This document shows positions 13,298-24,200 of a DNA stretch of 64,000 nt, piece by piece (position 1 is the stretch's first letter; the number at the start of each line of letters is the position of its first letter). The position numbers were made by a program, and so were the translations under genes. The DNA is taken from assembly GCA_034336665.1 (NCBI GenBank), contig JAPFBE010000002.1, positions 6,246,146 to 6,310,145 of the forward strand, read 5' to 3'. The DNA is from Luscinia megarhynchos. Taxonomy: Eukaryota > Chordata > Aves > Passeriformes > Turdidae. Below the pieces are notes generated by a model that was given only the letters and a program-made list of their open reading frames with translations, was not told the DNA's origin and made no database searches.

Positions 13298-13740
13298 CAC
13301 TTTTTAACAATAAATAAACAAATGTGCCCCACATAGTCTCAAGTTGGAAACAAGCAAACCACATGACAAAAAGCTCATTACAAAATGTTTTCCAAACAGA
13401 TTTTACAGTCAAACATTGACATGGAAATCAATTTCCTCTCTTATCTTCTTATTTGAATGTTGGTCAATAACTGGGTACAAGTAGAGTGCTGAGGTAAAAC
13501 ACTGATGAACAGTTTTCTTTTTGTATTTCTTTTAAATAGTAACAGTTTAGTATTGCGAGATTGTCAGCAACATTTAGCCATATCTATACAATGTGCATAT
13601 ACCTACATACATTGAGCTTTGGTCCAGCATTGAGAAGACGAGCAAAGGCATTTTACATATTTCTTTTTGGTTATAGCTTGAGTTCTTTGATACGCCTCTA
13701 CTTGTTCCTTCCTAGCTCCTTTTTGCTTCCTTGTTCTGTC

Positions 13741-13799
13741 TCTTTTTTTTCTTTTTTTTTTTTTCTTTTTTGTTTTTTTGTCCTTTTTTTCTTTTTTTC
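13741..13799. repeat. T-rich low-complexity tract
   Basis: Nearly all T on the plus strand with C and G interruptions; an A-rich tract on the POU6F2 strand. The open frames here are compositional artefacts. Confidence 0.9.
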
Positions 13800-13938
13800 A
13801 GTAATAATGTAAAGAAATTGGAACCATTTGAATGCATTTGATTTCTTCAACTGTCCAAAATAGCTTTTTAGTGAAAAACATAAAAACACAAAATTAGAAG
13901 AGTAAGCGAACCCTTGGTTCATTATTCAAATAATATTT

Positions 13939-13961
13939 TATATATATATATATATATATAT
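13939..13961. repeat. (TA)n microsatellite
   Basis: About 11 TA units in the probable 3' UTR. Confidence 0.9.
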
Positions 13962-14144
13962 TTAAAAAAAATCAATTATCAACAAAGTGGAAAACCATTA
14001 AACCTTCACATATGACCAAAGAGACTTTTGTTTCATTTGCTGGTAGCAATCTATCTTTTAGTCACATGCAAAATTAAAAGGTATTCAAATGTTATCAATA
14101 CAATGAAATTGTTTACAAATGGGAACCAGAAATGTTGCCAGTAA

Positions 14145-14185
14145 CAAAACAAAACAAAACAAAACAAAACAAAACAAAACAAAAC
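14145..14185. repeat. (CAAAA)n microsatellite
   Basis: Eight perfect units of a pentanucleotide in the probable 3' UTR; likely length-polymorphic. Confidence 0.92.
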
Positions 14186-16978
14186 ATTTATGGCCCTCCC
14201 AAAGATGTATGACTCACACATAATTTATCTTCCTAAGAATCTGTTCAGGCACCGTTTATGCCTCATAGCAAAAATTTGTTTATAAAAAAATTAATATGAG
14301 AAGCATTACAACACTTTATAAATAATTTACAAAACATAATACAAAATTAGAAAACTGTAAAAAAAATCACTGCACATGAATGATTTTAAGACTGTGGGAT
14401 GAACATTATTTTTTTTTTCCATGCTGGCAATTTATATTTATTTTACATTTTCACTGTCCTAGTTACATCCTCCCAATATGTACTTTGGAACAGAAAAGAG
14501 CTTATATAACTGCTGCCAGCAGATTTTTAAACATTTAGTATCTTTCATACAGTGTTTAGTTAACTTTTTTCTTGGGGGATTTTTCTTCACAGAATTTAGA
14601 GCAGTCCCTGGGAGAATCGGAAATTTAGTTTTGAGGCAAAGAATGGTTGATGATTTTGTTCCCAGGCTGCTGATGGTGGGGATGGAGTGGGGGAGGGTAT
14701 GGCCTTAAGGATGACTGAACATGTAATTGTGTATGTGGCGTTAATGACTGGGCAATTAGGAGCGTTCTGGAGACATGGGTCAAATTTCAGGAGTGATTGC
14801 TTCCAAATATGATTTGTTCATTCTTCCTTTTCTGTTGGCTTCTTGATGGTGGTCTGATCATTATGTAGACTGAACTGTGGTGACAACTTTAGGGCTGTTT
14901 AGTATAGATAACATAGATATTTCTGAGCATATAGGTATAGAGAGGGTAAAAAAGAAAACCCAGAGGGGCAGATGCTGCTGTGAGACTCTAATTTATAAGT
15001 TCAGCTTGGATAAAGCATCTATTTTGTCCCTCACAATTTGCCTGTGGTTACTGAGTTTTTTCCTCCAGCAGTTATTTATGAATCAACAGTTGAAAAAGAG
15101 TCAATAACAATTGTTACTCTCCACCTCATAAAAGCAAGACTGAAAATATCCTTAAACATACCCTGCTGAAGCTTAAAGTCTAAAATGCATTTGTTGGACA
15201 TGAGCCCATCCCAGAGTGCTGGATCCTCAGTGTGCTCCAACACTGACCTTTGAGAGTGCTCACATTTAGAAGCAGCTTCTGGTCCAGATGATGGTCTCTG
15301 AAATCTTAAAGTTCCACCAACCATGCAATAAATACCCCACTTTACAAGGCAAATCCCATTAATAAAATACTCAGGGTCAGATTCAAAGCCTAGTGAAATC
15401 AGTGAAAGTCTATTTCTTTCACTAAGTTTGGGATATAGCCTGGAGTTTTTGAAAACTCTTTAGTAAGAGAGGTGGTATTTGAAGACTCCAGCACTTCAGG
15501 AACTTCCTTCCACATCCTAGGTAGACCACCAAAAATCCAGCACAACCATTCTGAGGTCAAGGAATGCAATCAGGAGTTATACCAGAAGAATTTTACCATC
15601 TCTGCAGTGAGCTGAACCAATTATCTGACATTATCTTTTGGGAAGATCTGATCAAGATATAGCTTCTACCCTATTGGTGGGCTGAATCCCAAAGGCTTGA
15701 GAATAACTGAGCAGAAGACGAAGATTGCAGATAACCTTCACAGGCCAGTCCAAACCCCATCAAGAACCTGCAACACCTTTCTCTGCCTCTGAGCCTTGGT
15801 ATGCTTGTAGGTCCAATGGCCACAGTATTTTAGCAGATACTTTTCCAATCAGAAATGAAGCCACAGAGATAAACTGTCTTTAAAGAAAAACCTGTTCACC
15901 TGAATCATATTGCAGGCGACCCACCTTATATTATCAAGGGACATTCAATGGTTTTCCCTATGTCCCAATTGCTTAGTCTAGCCAGTGGCCACAGCAAGCA
16001 CCTGCAGAAGCACATTCTCCTACTAAAGAAGTCAACAGGGCAAGCATCAATATGACATAAGAAAAAGCGCCAGAAGGAACAAAGCACTACAGTCAAAATT
16101 GTCCATAGTGATGTAATGGTCAAAACATCCTCATCACTTCTCAGCCTGTCCATTTGTTTTCATCACAACCTCAAGAAATTTCTTTGGCTAGCAGGCTTTG
16201 GAGACAAATTGCTTCAAATGGAACCATAATAGAGAAGCAGTACTGTACCAAGTGTGCAGTTTATATTTATACAACAAAATGAGTTTTGGTAACCTCTCCA
16301 GGTTCACGGCCAAAGGACAGAGGAATCTCAAGCTACACCTTTGACAAAAACCAAAATGTCCAGTGTGGGCTCGACAGTCCATCAGACATAATCCTAATCC
16401 TTCTTTGTCCTCATTGCATTTCAGCATATAAAAGTGTTCAGATTTTACTTTTCTTTTTAAAATTCTTTAAATAGTTTTGGGTTTGGGGGGCTTGGAGTGG
16501 GGTGGGGTGGAGAATGGGCTGGAAGGGAAGAGGCAACAAATAGAATCAGGAAAAAAAAAGCAAAAAAAAAAAAAAGAAATGCCAACCAAGACATACACCC
16601 TTAGAAGAGAAATACCAAACCCCACATATCACAATAAAAATGTAATTATTTTTGGCACCTAAACATTAGGAGGTTTCAAAATTGTTGACTAAAAGAAAAG
16701 AAAATGAAGTGACTTCAATGGAATGGCTTTGTACACACCTGCAGGGGGTACAAACAAGGATGAGAGAAATTAATCCTGTATTCCTCTTTGCAAAATACAA
16801 ATGTAAAAATTCGTAACACAATTTTACACTCATAAAAGAGTAGACTAACAATCTAGTTTGCAATGCCATGTTTCTGACTTTGGTTAATAGTTTTCATAGT
16901 GAATCAGCACTTGATACCTGAAAGGCTACAATCACTCCTCCAGGTGGCAGGCTTGTATTCTCTTTTAAACAGATAAAA

Positions 16979-17030
16979 GTTTTTTCTTTTTTTTTTCTTT
17001 TTTTTTTTTTTTTTGTTTGTTTTGTTTTTC
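16979..17030. repeat. T-rich low-complexity tract
   Basis: Long T runs with C and G interruptions about 350 bases past the POU6F2 stop codon; A-tracts in the transcript. A similar, shorter tract is at 17168-17204. Confidence 0.88.
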
Positions 17031-17371
17031 CTTAAAATGTGTTCATATTTTCATAATATACAGAAAAATTAAGCAGTTATTTGGTTTACTTTAAGTCCAT
17101 TTAAAAAAAACTGGCTTTTTCGGTTTTTTGGGAACTAATTCTACCACACACACTCTAAGTGTTGTGTATTTTTTTTTGTTTTGTTTTGTTGTTTTTTTTT
17201 TTTTAAATAGGAAAACCCACGGACATTTATAAACTGTTCTGTCTTCTTGTAGTTTTCTCAGTCTTTTACTTACAAGGGTGATGAATAGGTATTTTCACAG
17301 AGTTCAAATGGACACGTTTCTGTTGGTGTGGGTTTTTGTTCTGTGTGATTTGGCTTTGTTTTGTTTTGCTT

Positions 17372-17876
17372 TTAGGAGTTTTCTTCCAGAGAGTCTGTTA
17401 AAGGCTCCATAGGAACTGCCGTCGCGGGCTCGTGCTGTTTCAAACGTTTAATTGTGTTCTTCAGTGCTTGCCTCTTATTGCAGAACCAAACTCTAACTAC
17501 TTCCCGGTCATAGTTCAGTTTCTCTGCAATCTCTGTCATTTCCTGCCCAGAGGGATGCGTGTTCTTCTCAAAGTGGGCATTCAAGATTTCAAGGGCCTGT
17601 GGCGTGAATGAGGTACGCCTCTTGCGCTTTTTGGATGGTTCGCTCCCGATAAACTCGGTAAGGTTCTGCATCCCTGCTCGATGGCGGGCCTCAGCCTCAG
17701 CCATCCACCGCTCAAGCACCGGCTTTATCTTCTGGGCACTTTTAGGGGTGATGTCCAGCTTTTCAAACCTGGCAGGATACAAAAGGCCAGGGTTCAGTTT
17801 GGCTGTCAGACTGCTAGCTATAGTGTTCTCTTGGGCTTCCTGTGGTAGGAAAAAGTGGCTTCTCAGGATGGTGTGT
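17372..17876 (-). CDS. POU6F2: POU6F2 last coding exon: end of POU-specific domain, linker, POU homeodomain, C-terminus
   Basis: The frame ends at TAA (17374-17372). From the inner acceptor (AG at 17770-17769, exon from 17768) it gives 131 residues. The first ~26 (FEKLDITPKSAQKIKPVLER…) complete the POU-specific domain. A short linker follows, then a homeodomain at about residues 46-105 with a basic N-terminal arm (KKRKRR) and the recognition-helix motif VWFCNKRQ, where WFC is the POU-class signature. The tail ends SLEENS. An outer acceptor (AG at 17878-17877, exon from 17876, preceded by a short pyrimidine stretch) keeps the frame open and adds 108 bases, or 36 residues, starting HTILRSHFFLPQ and ending LLYPAR. 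Both acceptors complete the split Arg codon left by the upstream exon (AG+A or AG+G). Long and short forms are known for this gene in mammals. An open frame on the opposite strand here is only a shadow. Confidence 0.97.
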
Positions 17877-20800
17877 CTGAGGGAAAATTGAGAAAGAAGA
17901 GTCTTACACTGATGCTCTGCCAGGGTGGGACTTCCTGCCTGCCTGACTAATTGACTGGCAGAGGTAATTTACAGTAGATTATGAAAACTGTCAGATAGGT
18001 ATATCTATACATAGATATAGATATATATAGCTAGAGATTTAAGCTAAACAAAATGAGCACTACAACAAAATTCTAAGTACACTAAATAATACAGGTTAAG
18101 AATCACATTTTCATATTTCTGATGATTTTCAAAACCCCTGAGACTAAGTCTAATTACAGGAAATGATATCAAAGGCATTGCTTTTATCATCTTGTCTTTG
18201 TGCTTAATCCTTTTGTTATCCCTCCCATCCCATTTTATCCAAACATCACAGCTTTAATAACAAAAACCAATGGCAAATACTAGCCTCTGAATATCAGGTT
18301 TCCTTTCCATTTTTCAGCAATTTTCACTGTTTGTAAGTTAATGCTATATCCCTTTCCTGGGTTGGAAAAAAATTCCCATAGCCACGGTGGTGTTCAGCTG
18401 AAACAGCTGGACACTTTGCAATTATCTTGCTGTCCCCACAATGTGCAAAGACAGACTCATGTTTTCCAGATGAAACCCAGCATAACAGTCTACTAATATG
18501 CTGTGGCACCAAGCTGAGTTTATTGTGGGATTTCTGCAAACTGTACCAGAATGATATCATTTCCTGTAAATGAGGTCTTCTATATATCATTTTGCCATCA
18601 AAAGTCTTTTGCCAAACCAGATTTTACAAATATTATAAAACATCTGGAAAAGCAGCCACACAAAGCTTTAATCCTCTCAAAAAACAAGCAGAAAAGCAGA
18701 GTTCACGTTTCAAGTCTTAAAAGTATTTGTTTCTTTCATTTACTGAGTTTATCGTCTTTTGCTACACATTAAAAAAGTCTTAACCCAAGACCTTTGGCGC
18801 CATCCATGTATTTTCCCACTTTGCTCTGTGTACTCTGCACGTTGTGGTATTTAATGCTGCAGAAAGGCAACAATTGCTGGATGTTGCTGCTGTGCTCTCC
18901 AGCCCAGGTGGTGCTGAAGCACCACCCTCACCACTAATCAAAGAGTGCTCTGGAGATGAGAGGAACTGAATCAATCCCTTTATGCAAAGAAACTTCGTGG
19001 CTGGAGCTGGCCATTTTTAGTGTCTCCATTCAGCATGTGGAGGCAGCAGAAAATATTCCAGCAAGAAATAAAGCACTTCTCACAAACAAAAAATAAGAAA
19101 AAGAATAATTTCAGATAATAATAGCCCAAAGGAATTTGTAACTGGTGCCTGACATCTTAATGTGGTATTGACTGCAAGGTGTCGTTCCTTGGTGTCCAGT
19201 GATATTTCAGGCTGAAGGATGTATTTTAGAATGTATTGCCTCAAGTTAAAGAAAATGCTACTATTTGCATGCAGAGCATATCAAGGTAGTATATTGCTCA
19301 TATGGCCTGCACAGGCCACCAGGAGATTCTACTTTTCTATTTGAATTGGTTGTTCAAACAGTTTGCTTTACTGCCCCTTCCACTGACCTGGAGTTCATAC
19401 TGAAACTCCTTTGTTACAACTGAAAAAAAGTTAAATCTATTATTTCTGAAAAACACGTGCTGCCACTGAAGCAGCTTAACAAAAAATGCACGGTCATAGC
19501 ATGTAACTACACCCCAAAATGGTGTCCATCTGAGTCTGGAAAAGGAAATTAAAAAACCTGTAATCTTGCAAGTATTTGGGACGAGCTCCTGCACCCAATC
19601 TCATGTTCTGAGCAGCATGCTGCTCCAAGGAGCCTTCTGTAAAAGGTCTCACCATCCCCAGTGCTTTCTCAAAGTGTGAGGTAGATGGAGGAAATGAAAA
19701 GACAGTAAACTAGGCAAAAGTAAAGGAAACCACAATGTGCCACTTTAAAGTGTAGCATGATAAACAGCAACTTAAGGCTATGAAAAATTGTCAGTTGCTA
19801 AACACTCCACCCATTTTAGGCACTCTTTACCAACTGACCACAAAGAAATAATAATAAAAAAAAAAACAAAATCAAAATTAATCCTTAGCAATAGGGAGCA
19901 ATAGCATTCATATCATTGGCATTGTTTGTTAGTGTTGTTACTGCAGGACATGTTTGGTATAACGACATACAAGTCTTGAAACAAATTTCCCAGCAGTAGT
20001 ATCCTTGTATAGACTGAATAAAGGTTATTTTCTACAGGGAGGTATCTTATAAGAAAAAACAGTAGGGGAGACCATAGAAGTGAGAGGATCCTATGGAGCT
20101 TTTTGTATTTAACAACAATCAATGGGTTTTATGGAAAATCATTGAGCAAAATGTGAGCTGCAAGCACACTACCCCATACTGATGTTATTTATAACCTTAG
20201 TCTTTAACTGCAGGAAAAGTACACTTCCATTCTATGGGGAATACATTAAAAGTATAAAGAGCAGATAAAAAGACAGAGCATTTCATGGATCACCAAGAAC
20301 AAAATCCACTTAAATGAGCTTAGAGTTGGTTTCTTGGCTTTCACTGATGGAGAAGGACTATAAGGCATTGCCCAAGAGGAAAAAGCTGTTACCTAAGTGT
20401 GTTTGTTACCTCATGCATAAACATGGGATTACTGTAACACACATACATGCATATAAGGTGTTTGCTTCTACTTTAACTCTGTCAAGACTGTATTATTATT
20501 ATTTCTTATGATCAGAACAGATTTCTGCTTCTGCTTTGCATACATGGGTTTGTCTGGGGTTTTTTTCGGTAAATATTTGGGTGATAAAAGATGAATAGCT
20601 GTTGGTTTTCACGATAGCAGGAAGGCTATTTTTTTCCCTTCTATGTTGCCTAGGTAAATCATCATTAACATCCTCTATGTGAAGTGCTAACCACAGTAAT
20701 ACAGGTTTTAACTTAGCAGGGATGCAGCCATGAAATATTTGTTCAGTAACCCTATCTGTAGAAAATGGCACAGTATGAAGAGGGTCAGCTGGTGCTTATC

Positions 20801-21089
20801 CAGCATCAGCAGGAACTCCAACTCATCTACGGAATTAAGTCTCTATGCCAGGAACATTGTTTCTCACTTGTTTAGAAAAGGAGGGGGAAAAAAGAGACCG
20901 AAAGCACTCTAAAGATACACAATAAGAACAATTTCTATGTCAGATAACAACATTATTGGCTAATTTAAATATCAGGTTATATAATACACTCTAAAGTTAC
21001 GAGACTCAAACACAAGCATGCTCCTCACAATAAGATGGATCATTATTAAGGACAAAGAGAGGAGAGGCGTTTATGATGTAACTTGTTAC
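17877..21089 (-). other. POU6F2: POU6F2 intron splitting the POU-specific domain
   Basis: GT at 21089-21088 and AG at 17878-17877; the short isoform extends the intron to 17769. About 3.2 kb. It holds a possible small inverted-repeat transposon (18157-18566). Otherwise I see only AT-rich unique sequence with no coding potential. Confidence 0.9.
18157..18566. mobile_element. Possible Tc1/mariner-like miniature element
   Basis: The stretch begins CAGGAAATGATATCA and ends with its exact reverse complement, TGATATCATTTCCTG, and both ends abut a TA dinucleotide. The perfect inverted match is 18 bases if the flanks are included (18154-18171 and 18552-18569). CAG ends next to TA are typical of Tc1/mariner insertions. 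The inverted match stops after 15 internal bases and there is no transposase, so this could be a decayed non-autonomous element or chance. Confidence 0.3.
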
Positions 21090-21258
21090 CTGCAGATGGC
21101 AGACTGGCTATAGGCTGGGCCTTCTGTGGCGCTTAGGGCTTGGCCAACTTGAGTCTGTGTCAGGCCAAGGGACAGGCGCCGGATTTTAAAAGCTTTGGCA
21201 AATTCTCGTATTTCTTCCAGATTTACCCCATCCACCTCTCCAGTGGCTGTCTGAGGAT
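21090..21258 (-). CDS. POU6F2: POU6F2 internal exon: first two thirds of the POU-specific domain
   Basis: A 169-base exon, entering with two bases that complete a split Asn codon and leaving with AG of a split Arg codon. The acceptor is ctcaacag|AT and the donor is CTGCAG|GTAACA. It encodes PQTATGEVDGVNLEEIREFA, then a segment with KIRRLSLGLTQTQVGQAL, ending GPAYSQSAICR. This is the POU-specific domain through its DNA-recognition helix (TQTQVGQAL … SQSAICRFE in the short form). Joined to the next exon, the domain continues FEKLDITPKS. Since the exon ends right after the recognition helix, the alternative acceptor downstream places its insert exactly at this point of the domain. The only uncertainty is relative exon use. 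Confidence 0.96.
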
Positions 21259-24200
21259 CTGTTGAGATATTTTTTAATCATGTCAGTTCTTTGCATCACA
21301 TATCAGAGGGATAGGCTGACTGCCATTTTTTAAATACTGACCCCTTTTCTTCCCCAAGTAGAAACAGACTTGCCTTGTCAGGTGTGTTTGGATTGCTAAG
21401 ATGCTGACTGGGCTGCAGTTGTCTGCAGGTGGGAGATTTTCAAAGATATGCCTTTGCTGAACTTCTGACAAAGGCCAGCTCGCCTCAGAGGGAGGGTGTG
21501 CCTGGGCTCCTCACTGCCATCTGTGCCTTGCAAAGTCTTCTCTGGACTGAGGAGTCATGTTCCCTGTTTTCCCTTTTTATCACATAGTGCAATGGTTGGT
21601 GTTAATATATTTATTTTCAGTCTGTGGGGAGGACTATATGTATGTATGAACTGCTCGGATTTTTAACTTGAAATCAAGTCTTTGTGCTCTGTCTAAAGTT
21701 AATGCCAAATAAGGACACTCACAACTATTTCTTGCATTTTACACAATACCCAACCTAAACTGCCACATGAATGTCCAAAATAACCCAGCAAATGAACAAG
21801 CCTAAAAAAATTCCGCCTTTGAAGCCTCCTTAATTTAAAATTTTTCTTTTAAAATATGTGCTTCTGAGAAGCAGCCTTTCAAGCTTTTTATTCTGCCTCC
21901 CATCAGGTCGATAATCAAGGAGCAGCAACACTGGTTTTGGATGGTAATGCTGCACAGTTTTTGTACTTTTACATTAGCCCCTCAGAAGATAATGCTTATG
22001 ATGCTGTGAGAATAAATCTGTCCTTCCTCTCTATAGCAGTTTACTGACACAGAAGCCTTTGTCCCTGAAAGGGCACATAATAAAGCATGTCTACCAAAGA
22101 AAAGCTCCTTTGGAGCTGGATAACTCGGTCAATTTAGGACTTATCAAGGGAAATGACACAACAGCTGGAGAATGGAACTTCCCCCCACCCCCCAAGCTAC
22201 TGATCCCTGACTAAATGAAAGTGTTTGCCAAGTCAGAGACAGCATGGGACTGGGATGGTAGAAGATTTCAAAGTGTTGTGCAATCCTGCATGTAGTGAAG
22301 CCATTCTCCCAGTGAGACATCTCTATTGTTCTTCACCTCATTCCTCAGACTCTGAGGTGAAAAGTTTGCAGCACAATAACCCCCTCAATTTCTGTAAATG
22401 TAAGCAGTTGTCCAAGGACAGTGCTAGACTGCATTACCATTCTGAACCCTATATGAGAATGGCTCCTGCTAGTTTGGCTCTAGTGGGGGCTTGTCAGCAT
22501 TATAGTTGCATTGCTTTTCAGGGGTTTATAAGCCTGGTATAAAATTTCCTTGTGATGGAAATATCCTATGAAAAATTCTTTTTGTCCAATAATAGACAGA
22601 GGGAAAAGGGTTTTCTGATGTATAAATTTACTCTGTTGCTTGAGTGTTAGAAGCACAAATGGCAATGATATTTTTAAAATTGTCTGCAGCCAGGGAACCC
22701 TGGTTGAGCTATGCATACGGATAAACATGCACATAGGCTGATCCTTGTTTCAATGATACTCCACACTCAGAACCATCTCTGCTGTTCTCACTGCTGTACT
22801 TGTGGTCACCTGCACACCCTTGCACTCATTCAGTACAGAGCTAGGGTGCATATTGTTTGCTTTAGGAGTAAGTGCTGTGAGAGTGGCCACTGAATTAATA
22901 ATGTAATTGCCTTTAGAAGCATGAAATTTTCCTGCTTACACCATATAGTCTATCTAACATGCCAGTTCTGAATTTCAGAGACACAGAATGGAGCTGCAGA
23001 CTTATCAGCATTTTAGTCTCTGTATCATAAATGATACTGGCTCAAAAAATCCCCTGAGTAAAGTACACCAAAATGGTGACTTTCCTCACCTCCTTCCTTC
23101 TGTTAAGACCTCTGGCTAAGGCTTTTAGGAATGTAAAAAAGGACAATTCAGGTGTTCCCAGAGAACTTCCAAAGTAGCAAACTATGGCACCTGGCACCTG
23201 TAATCCTCCCCAGCTCCTGTTAGGAATAAAAAGGGAAGTGAGAAAACAAATTGTAGAGAAATTATTGTGAAATTCTGCCAAGTTCTGCTGGATCTAGAAT
23301 GATCTGGCACTGGTGCAACAGTGAGCATCATGGAAAGACCATTCCTGCCTGCAGCACTTGGATGAGGGAAATATTAGGCTGAGCTCTCCTTGAGATGAGA
23401 AAACACCTATGATGCCCTTCAGTAATATGGGAGTAGAATGTAGTATACAGTGGAATATCTGTTGAGAAAAAAGCTTAATTCTTTCTCATAGCATCTTTGG
23501 CAACAGGGAAGTACTAACAGATGAACTGAAACACTGAAATGTTTTACCCTGAACTCTAGGGGAAATAGCATTTGTGTGAAATTGGAACAACTACTTTGGG
23601 TGGGGTTCAAAGCCCCTTGAAATCCACAGATCTTGTCTTCTGTCACCACTCTAAAACACAAATAGTGCTATGAAGACCACTCTGTTGACATCATCATTGA
23701 TCTGTTTTACCCTGTTGCATCAAAAAGCCATCAGTACAATCTCAGACTGTGTGGTCTAAATATGCATATACACAAACATATTCAGAGAGATTATGGACTT
23801 CGTTTTAACAAGTTCTGAGCTTTCAGAACAGTTGAACATATAGTGTAATTCATATTTAGGAAGAGTAGCTTATTGAAGACAGTAAATAAGCTGGTTCGGT
23901 TTCAATTAAGTGGATATCCCAGGGAAGGCCACCCAGTGCCAACAGGAAAATAGAGAACACCAAACCCACCACGTGCTTGGGATCTACAGTAATGGATTTC
24001 AAGACTCCAAGTTTACATTATTGCATGAGAAAACAGTGGCTGCCTATGAAACTGCTAGGTGCTGGAGAAAGGTCCGAGGGTTGTCTGTGACCATTTCAGA
24101 GGATATGGGAAGAAACAAAACAGACAAACTCTCCTTTTTAACACAAAGGAAGACAGCTAAAATTCTACCAGCTGTCCTGGTGGTGAATGGTGAAGATAGA

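Larger units (their letters stand above)
12836..17371 (-). other. POU6F2: Probable POU6F2 3' untranslated region
   Basis: This stretch follows the stop codon directly. It contains no recognisable CR1 or LTR copy, unlike its surroundings, is AT-rich, and carries long A-tracts on the gene strand. Candidate polyadenylation signals (AATAAA on the minus strand, TTTATT on the plus) lie at 14442-14437, 13098-13093, 13094-13089 and 12841-12836. The end chosen here is the furthest of these and is a guess; the true end could be any of them or another site. Embedded simple repeats are listed separately. No coding potential was seen. The 3' UTR assignment is inferred from position and composition only. 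Confidence 0.4.

Noticed and set aside
17559..17891. 110-codon open frame on the plus strand
   Set aside because: It is the antisense shadow of the conserved POU6F2 homeodomain exon.
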